A stretch of 14,389 bases of DNA, taken from Candidatus Peregrinibacteria bacterium CG_4_9_14_0_2_um_filter_41_14 (lineage in GTDB: Bacteria > Patescibacteriota > Gracilibacteria > UBA1369 > UM-FILTER-41-14). Below are positions 14,378 to 14,389 of this stretch, one piece after another (positions within the stretch are counted from its first letter, which is position 1; every line of letters starts with the position of its first letter). The stretch is from NCBI GenBank assembly GCA_002788755.1, contig PFRW01000024.1, forward strand, positions 1 through 14,389. The letters are read 5' to 3'. A program made the position numbers and the translations under genes. Below the pieces are notes generated by a model. The model saw only the letters and a list, made by a program, of their open reading frames with translations, ran no database searches and was not told the origin of the DNA.

Positions 14378-14389
14378 AACAATAGCAAA

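Noticed and set aside
1..14389. Alternative genetic code (UGA as Gly, known in some Patescibacteria)
   Set aside because: Long conserved genes contain no internal UGA, and UGA is used as a stop for the prepilin peptidase and GpmI at family-typical lengths.
1..14389. CRISPR array, prophage or replication origin
   Set aside because: No regularly spaced repeats, phage structural genes or DnaA-box cluster were seen on either strand.

Overview
This window looks like a chromosomal segment of a Candidate Phyla Radiation (Patescibacteria) bacterium. That is an inference from several things: an AT-rich sequence with mostly weak or absent Shine-Dalgarno sites, TTG/GTG starts and tight gene packing, a SecD-SecF fusion carrying parvulin domains, lamin-tail/cohesin/dockerin surface proteins, and a tRNA with an encoded CCA. 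The standard genetic code fits every long frame. No marker gene for a finer placement is present.

The left half (1-7870) reads almost entirely on the + strand: the end of an unidentified gene, a prepilin peptidase, phosphoglycerate mutase GpmI overlapping it by 4 nt, a mannose-1-phosphate guanylyltransferase, a small cupin with its own promoter, a 1070-residue SecDF fusion ending in a strong terminator, and tRNA-Arg(TCG). One reversed island (2454-2877) holds an AbrB-type antitoxin with a promoter/operator array and a RelE toxin start of only 44 codons.

The right half (8020-14377) reads entirely on the - strand, so the two halves converge just after the tRNA. From upstream to downstream it holds: a membrane/coiled-coil protein overlapping a transglutaminase-like gene; that gene broken by a frameshift at a run of nine G; a secreted LTD-cohesin-FnIII-dockerin protein; a small membrane-anchored cohesin-like protein; a RelE/ParE-like toxin that looks damaged at its 3' end; and an odd chimera of two PLP-dependent enzymes.

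Themes: (1) surface and export functions dominate (pilus maturation, Sec export with a fused foldase, sugar-nucleotide supply for glycans, cohesin/dockerin display, a thiol-enzyme module); (2) an unusual number of genes look broken or remodelled: two damaged toxins, a homopolymer frameshift, an in-frame PLP-enzyme fusion, and a possible IS end beside the tRNA. The most interesting items are the poly-G switch candidate, the PLP chimera, the parvulin-bearing SecDF, and the paired cohesin-like proteins. Because several broken genes depend on single indels or joins, assembly error must be excluded before biological claims are made.
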